Source: JBBQER01 sp038320885 (GTDB lineage Bacteria > Actinomycetota > Acidimicrobiia > IMCC26256 > PALSA-610). Taken from it: DNA of 17,621 nucleotides. Below the pieces are notes generated by a model. It was not told where the DNA came from, searched no databases, and worked only from the letters and a program-made list of their open reading frames with translations. The stretch is from assembly GCA_038320885.1 (NCBI GenBank), contig JBBQER010000084.1, positions 1 to 17,621 of the forward strand. Direction: 5' to 3'. The position numbers and the translations under genes are program-made. Below are positions 15,024 through 17,621 of this stretch, one piece after another. Numbering within the stretch: the first letter of the stretch is position 1; each line of letters opens with the position of its first letter.

Positions 15024-16154
15024 TCAGATGCCGATGCGCTGCGCGAGCAGCTCGCGGTGATACGTCGGGTCGCCGAGATAGATCTCGGAGCTCTTCGCGC
15101 GCTTGAAGTAGAGGTGCGCGGGGTGCTCCCATGTGAACCCGATGCCGCCGTGGATCTGGATGTTCTCCGCGGCCGCATGGAAGTACGCCTCCGAGCAGTA
15201 CGCCTTCGCCAGCGCGGCAACGACCGGCAGCTCTTCGTTGTCTTCCGCGGCTGCCCACGACGCGTAGTACGCGGCCGACTTCCCCGACTCGACCTCGAGC
15301 AGCATGTCGGCACACTTGTGCTTGATCGCCTGGAACGAGCCGATCGGACGGCCGAACTGCACGCGAACCTTCGCGTACTCGACCGACATCTCGAGCACCT
15401 TCTGCGCGCCGCCCATCATCTCGTTCGACAGCGCGACGGCCGCCTGGTCGAGGACCTTGGAGAAGGCGGGCCAGCCCGAACCGGGCGCGCCCAGGGGGGT
15501 TGCGGCGACGTTCGCGAACTCCAGCTTCGCCTGCTTGCGCGTCGTGTCCATCGTCTGGAGCGGCGTGCGCGTGAGCCCGTCGGCGTCGCCGGCAACCGTG
15601 AAGAACGAGATCCCGTCGGTTCCGGTCGTACCGGCCGTACGCGCCACGACGACGATCTGATCGGCGACGTGCCCGTCGATCACGAACATCTTCTCGCCGG
15701 TGAGGGTGTAACCGTCACCCGCCTTCGTCGCTTCCATCGTGATGCCGGCTGCGTCCCATTTGCCCGAAGGCTCGGTGAACGCGAGCGCGGCGATCGTGTC
15801 GCCGGACGCGATACCCGGCAGCAGCGCCTTCTTCTCCGCGTCGGTGCCGGCCGCGAGGATCGCGCCGGCTGCGAGAACCACCGAAGAGAAGTACGGCGCA
15901 CACAGGAGCACGCGACCCATCTCTTCGAGCACGATCCCGAGCTCGATGAACGTGAATCCCTGGCCGCCGTACTCCTCGGGAATCGCGAGCCCTTGCAGCA
16001 TGAGTTCCTGGCCCATCTGCTTCCACACCGCGGGGTCGTAGCCCTCGGTCGTCTCCATAAGGCGACGCACCTCGGTCTCCGGCGACTTGGACTCCAAGAA
16101 CTGCCGCACGGCGCGCCGCAGCTCTTCTTGCTCCTCGGAGAAGGCAAAGTTCAC
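15024..16154 (-). CDS. Acyl-CoA dehydrogenase, probable non-catalytic subunit of a heteromeric pair
   Basis: This 376-residue flavoprotein-family member has the normal domain order: N-terminal helical domain (FSEEQEELRRAVRQFL), middle beta domain (FTEPSGKWD, GEKMFVIDG) and C-terminal helical domain with RVQFGRPIGSFQAIKH (264-279) and IQIHGGIGFTWEHP (332-345). Both known positions for the catalytic glutamate are non-acidic: the helix-G site reads VLDQAAV (no Glu) and the MCAD-type site reads IYLGD instead of IYEGT. FAD-contact motifs remain. In actinobacterial two-gene ACADs such as the ChsE/FadE pairs one subunit lacks the base, so I infer an alpha2beta2 enzyme with the upstream gene. GTG 16154 has a strong AGGAG nine bases upstream, and 15 nt separate the genes. 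The acyl-CoA substrate is unknown. Confidence 0.93.
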   Translation of the reverse strand: MNFAFSEEQEELRRAVRQFLESKSPETEVRRLMETTEGYDPAVWKQMGQELMLQGLAIPEEYGGQGFTFIELGIVLEEMGRVLLCAPYFSSVVLAAGAILAAGTDAEKKALLPGIASGDTIAALAFTEPSGKWDAAGITMEATKAGDGYTLTGEKMFVIDGHVADQIVVVARTAGTTGTDGISFFTVAGDADGLTRTPLQTMDTTRKQAKLEFANVAATPLGAPGSGWPAFSKVLDQAAVALSNEMMGGAQKVLEMSVEYAKVRVQFGRPIGSFQAIKHKCADMLLEVESGKSAAYYASWAAAEDNEELPVVAALAKAYCSEAYFHAAAENIQIHGGIGFTWEHPAHLYFKRAKSSEIYLGDPTYHRELLAQRIGI

Positions 16155-16163
16155 GTTGTTGTG

Positions 16164-16168
16164 CTCCT
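16164..16168 (-). promoter_or_regulatory. Ribosome-binding site for the second acyl-CoA dehydrogenase
   Basis: AGGAG on the minus strand sits in the 15-nt gap between the two dehydrogenase genes, nine bases before GTG 16154. It fixes that GTG as the start and suggests strong independent initiation, which would help make the two subunits in equal amounts. Confidence 0.75.
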
Positions 16169-16169
16169 G

Positions 16170-17360
16170 TTAGCGGGGCTCGCGTGGAAGGCCCAGCACG
16201 CGCTCACCGATGATGTTGTGTTGGATCTCGCTCGAGCCGGCATAGATCGTCTCCGCCCGGCTCGCCATGAAGATACGGGTGAGCTCGTCGAGCTCGTAGG
16301 TACCGGGTCCGTCCTGCTCCACGAGAAGCGCGTCGGCACCGACCACGTCCATTGCGATCTCACCGAACTTGCGGTGCCAGCTCGTCCAGAACAGCTTGCC
16401 GAGGCTCGCCTCCGGACCGACCGAGCCGCCGTTCTTCACCATGTTCGTGAGCATGCGCATCCCGTTGAAGCGCATGACCTGCAAACCGACGTAGCGGTCG
16501 GCCAGCGCGTCGCGCAAGACCGGGTCATTTGCCACCCCACGCTTGTGCGCGGCCGCGAGCAGCTCGCTGAACTCGTGTTCGAACGCGAGTTGCTGTGACA
16601 GGAAGGCGGTGGCGCGCTCGAAGCCGAGCGTCGCCATCGCGACCTTCCAACCTTCGCCGACCGGTCCGAGCACGTTCTCCTTCGCGGTGCGCGCACCGTC
16701 GAAGAACACCTCGTTGAACTCCGCGCTGCCGGTCATCTGCCGGAGCGGACGCACCTCTACGCCGGGCTGCTGCACCGGGCACAGGAGGTACGAGAGGCCG
16801 TGGTGTGACTTCGACTCGGGATCCGTGCGGCACACGACGAAGCACCAATCGGCGCGGTGCGCGAGCGTGGTCCACACCTTCTGTCCGTCGATCACCCATT
16901 CGTCGCCGTCGAGCACCGCACGCGTCTGGATGTTCGCGAGGTCGGAACCGGCGTTCGGCTCCGAGAAACCCTGGCACCACAGCTCCTCGACCGACTGGAT
17001 CTTCGGCAGGAAGCGGCGCTTCTGCTCGTCGGTACCGAACTGGATGAGCGTGGGCGCGAACAGCCCTTCGCCGAAGAACGAGACCCGCGCCGGCGCGTTC
17101 GCCTTCGCGTACTCCTCCTCGAAGACCACCTGCTGGGCGAACGTGAGCGCCCGGCCGCCGTACTCCTCCGGCCACGACATCCCGACCCAGCGGTCGGCGC
17201 CGAGCACCCGCTCCCACTCGATCCGCACGTCCCAGCCAGTCTCGTCGGCGGGCCCGCCCGACGAGCCGAGCGCGGCGAACTCGCCGGTCAGATGCTCGGC
17301 CAGCCAGGCCTGCACCTCGGCGCGGAAGGCCGCCTCATCAGGGGTGTCACGGAAGTCCAT
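16170..17360 (-). CDS. Acyl-CoA dehydrogenase, probable catalytic subunit of a heteromeric pair
   Basis: This acyl-CoA dehydrogenase of 396 residues oxidises an acyl-CoA to the 2-enoyl-CoA with FAD. Seen: MDFRDTPDEAAFRAEVQAWL at the N-terminus, MSWPEEYGGR (61-70), GFSEPNAGSDLAN (131-143), VIDGQKVWTT (156-165) and IYAGSSEIQHNIIGER near the end. The MCAD-type position is Ala (A374), but the helix-G block LGFERA supplies E248, matching the isovaleryl/long-chain-type catalytic position. It lacks the RxQFGRPI block found in its partner, so the two proteins look complementary. ATG 17360 begins the conserved N-terminus; upstream in-frame sequence is promoter. A TetR-style palindrome and a -10-like box lie just upstream. 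Paired enzymes of this type often act on bulky acyl-CoAs such as sterol side chains, but nothing here fixes the substrate. Confidence 0.93.
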   Translation of the reverse strand: MDFRDTPDEAAFRAEVQAWLAEHLTGEFAALGSSGGPADETGWDVRIEWERVLGADRWVGMSWPEEYGGRALTFAQQVVFEEEYAKANAPARVSFFGEGLFAPTLIQFGTDEQKRRFLPKIQSVEELWCQGFSEPNAGSDLANIQTRAVLDGDEWVIDGQKVWTTLAHRADWCFVVCRTDPESKSHHGLSYLLCPVQQPGVEVRPLRQMTGSAEFNEVFFDGARTAKENVLGPVGEGWKVAMATLGFERATAFLSQQLAFEHEFSELLAAAHKRGVANDPVLRDALADRYVGLQVMRFNGMRMLTNMVKNGGSVGPEASLGKLFWTSWHRKFGEIAMDVVGADALLVEQDGPGTYELDELTRIFMASRAETIYAGSSEIQHNIIGERVLGLPREPR

Positions 17361-17370
17361 TGCGGGTCGG

Positions 17371-17376
17371 ACGCTA
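17371..17376 (-). promoter_or_regulatory. Putative -10 element of the acyl-CoA dehydrogenase operon (TAGCGT)
   Basis: TAGCGT on the minus strand, followed by ten bases and ATG 17360, would give a leader of about four bases. It shares the TANNNT form with the boxes at 4858, 4903 and 14234. Upstream at a 17-base spacer the sequence is GGAAAC, not a TTGACA-like -35. Confidence 0.4.
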
Positions 17377-17395
17377 CTTGACCGACCGGTCAGGT
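17376..17395. promoter_or_regulatory. Putative TetR-family operator palindrome
   Basis: The core TGACCG-AC-CGGTCA (17379-17392) has perfect 6-bp inverted arms around two bases, and the symmetry extends outward with one mismatch per arm to ACTTGACCG / CGGTCAGGT. The size and symmetry match operators of TetR-type regulators of actinobacterial fatty-acid and steroid catabolism. It lies in the 55-nt gap upstream of the dehydrogenase pair, between the putative -10 and the usual -35 position, where a bound repressor would block transcription. No regulator gene is in the window. Confidence 0.6.
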
Positions 17396-17415
17396 TTCCA
17401 GGTCGCGCGTCTCTC

Positions 17416-17621
17416 TTACGGGCGACGGCCGCAGAGGTCGAGCAGGCGGTCCTGGCGAGGCGCGGCCGCATCGACGGTGCCGCTGGCTCCCGTGCCGAAT
17501 GCTCCGCTCGCGGGAAGCGCCTCGGCCAGCGGCAGCAACGATTCCAACACGAAGTCGACCAGCTCGGGATCGAGCGTCACATCGGCGCCGATCGCGCGGG
17601 CGAGGTCCCAGGCGTGCACGA
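17416..17621 (-). CDS. C-terminal end of a TIGR03086-like protein (mycothiol-dependent maleylpyruvate isomerase/DinB type; 5' truncated)
   Basis: The last 68 or so residues of a leftward gene enter from the right edge and stop at TAA 17416-17418. The text VHAWDLARAIGADVTLDPELV followed by LESLLPLAEALPASGAFG and QDRLLDLCGRRP matches my memory of the C-terminal half of the TIGR03086 branch of the mycothiol-dependent, metal-binding DinB-type family: an HxWDLARA helix, a short acidic loop, and a closing DRLLALLGR helix. The first codon visible in frame is GTG (Val) rather than a true start. Its metal-binding N-terminal helices are outside the window, so activity cannot be judged. It is 55 nt upstream of the dehydrogenase start on the same strand, but the operator between them suggests separate control. 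Confidence 0.72.
   Translation of the reverse strand, partial: VHAWDLARAIGADVTLDPELVDFVLESLLPLAEALPASGAFGTGASGTVDAAAPRQDRLLDLCGRRP

Noticed and set aside
15057..16598. A 513-codon plus-strand open frame opposite the acyl-CoA dehydrogenases
   Set aside because: It is Arg/Leu/Glu/His-rich without any domain and lies wholly antisense to two genes with full family motifs.
17394..17399. GGAAAC as a -35 box, possibly ECF-sigma type, before the dehydrogenase operon
   Set aside because: The spacing to TAGCGT is 17 bases, but the -10 is not of ECF type and the hexamer is too short to support alone.
1..17621. tRNA, rRNA, CRISPR array, transposase or prophage genes
   Set aside because: No cloverleaf-like segment, regular spaced repeat, or recombinase motif was seen on reading both strands, and coding genes fill almost all of the window.

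Overview
The window is a compact, very GC-rich bacterial segment. Nearly every base is coding, starts are often GTG, and consecutive genes are linked by GTGA-, TTGA- or TGATG-type stop/start overlaps. Gene content fits a high-GC actinobacterium, plausibly Acidimicrobiia. The indicators are a paired acyl-CoA dehydrogenase locus, a TIGR03086-like protein, a PIG-V-like mannosyltransferase and apparent leaderless promoters. The lineage is an inference from gene content and style; no RNA gene is present to settle it.

Positions 1-14239 look like a surface-polysaccharide cluster exported by an ABC transporter. At the left, the tail of an unrecognised gene overlaps a membrane-anchored family 2 glycosyltransferase of the polyprenyl-phosphate-sugar synthase type. 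Two divergent operons then start from a 65-nt intergenic region at about 4852-4916. The leftward one encodes a coiled-coil SAM methyltransferase followed by two GT-B glycosyltransferases. The rightward one encodes a stand-alone coiled-coil protein, two GT-B glycosyltransferases and a half-length GT-B protein. The two operons mirror each other in gene order and protein family. A leftward operon follows (read from 14226 down to 8296): Wzm-like permease, Wzt-like ATPase with a C-terminal carbohydrate-binding domain, a 77-residue coiled-coil protein, a 796-residue protein with two fused GT-B modules, and a PIG-V-like membrane mannosyltransferase.

The parts resemble the E. coli O8/O9a system: Wzm/Wzt with a glycan-reading Wzt domain, a multi-module polymerising transferase (WbdA), and a coiled-coil methyltransferase that caps the chain (WbdD). 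No Wzx flippase or Wzy polymerase is visible. The family 2 enzyme could supply a polyprenyl-linked sugar donor to the PIG-V-like enzyme. This scheme is inference from domain content; no linkage or sugar can be read from the sequence.

Positions 14237-17621 are different: an endonuclease/exonuclease/phosphatase-fold hydrolase, two adjacent acyl-CoA dehydrogenase genes that look like complementary subunits of one heteromeric enzyme, and the 3' end of a TIGR03086-like (mycothiol-dependent maleylpyruvate isomerase/DinB-type) gene. A TetR-style palindrome sits over the putative promoter of the dehydrogenase pair. I see no tRNA, rRNA, CRISPR array, insertion sequence or gene-free stretch over 70 bases.
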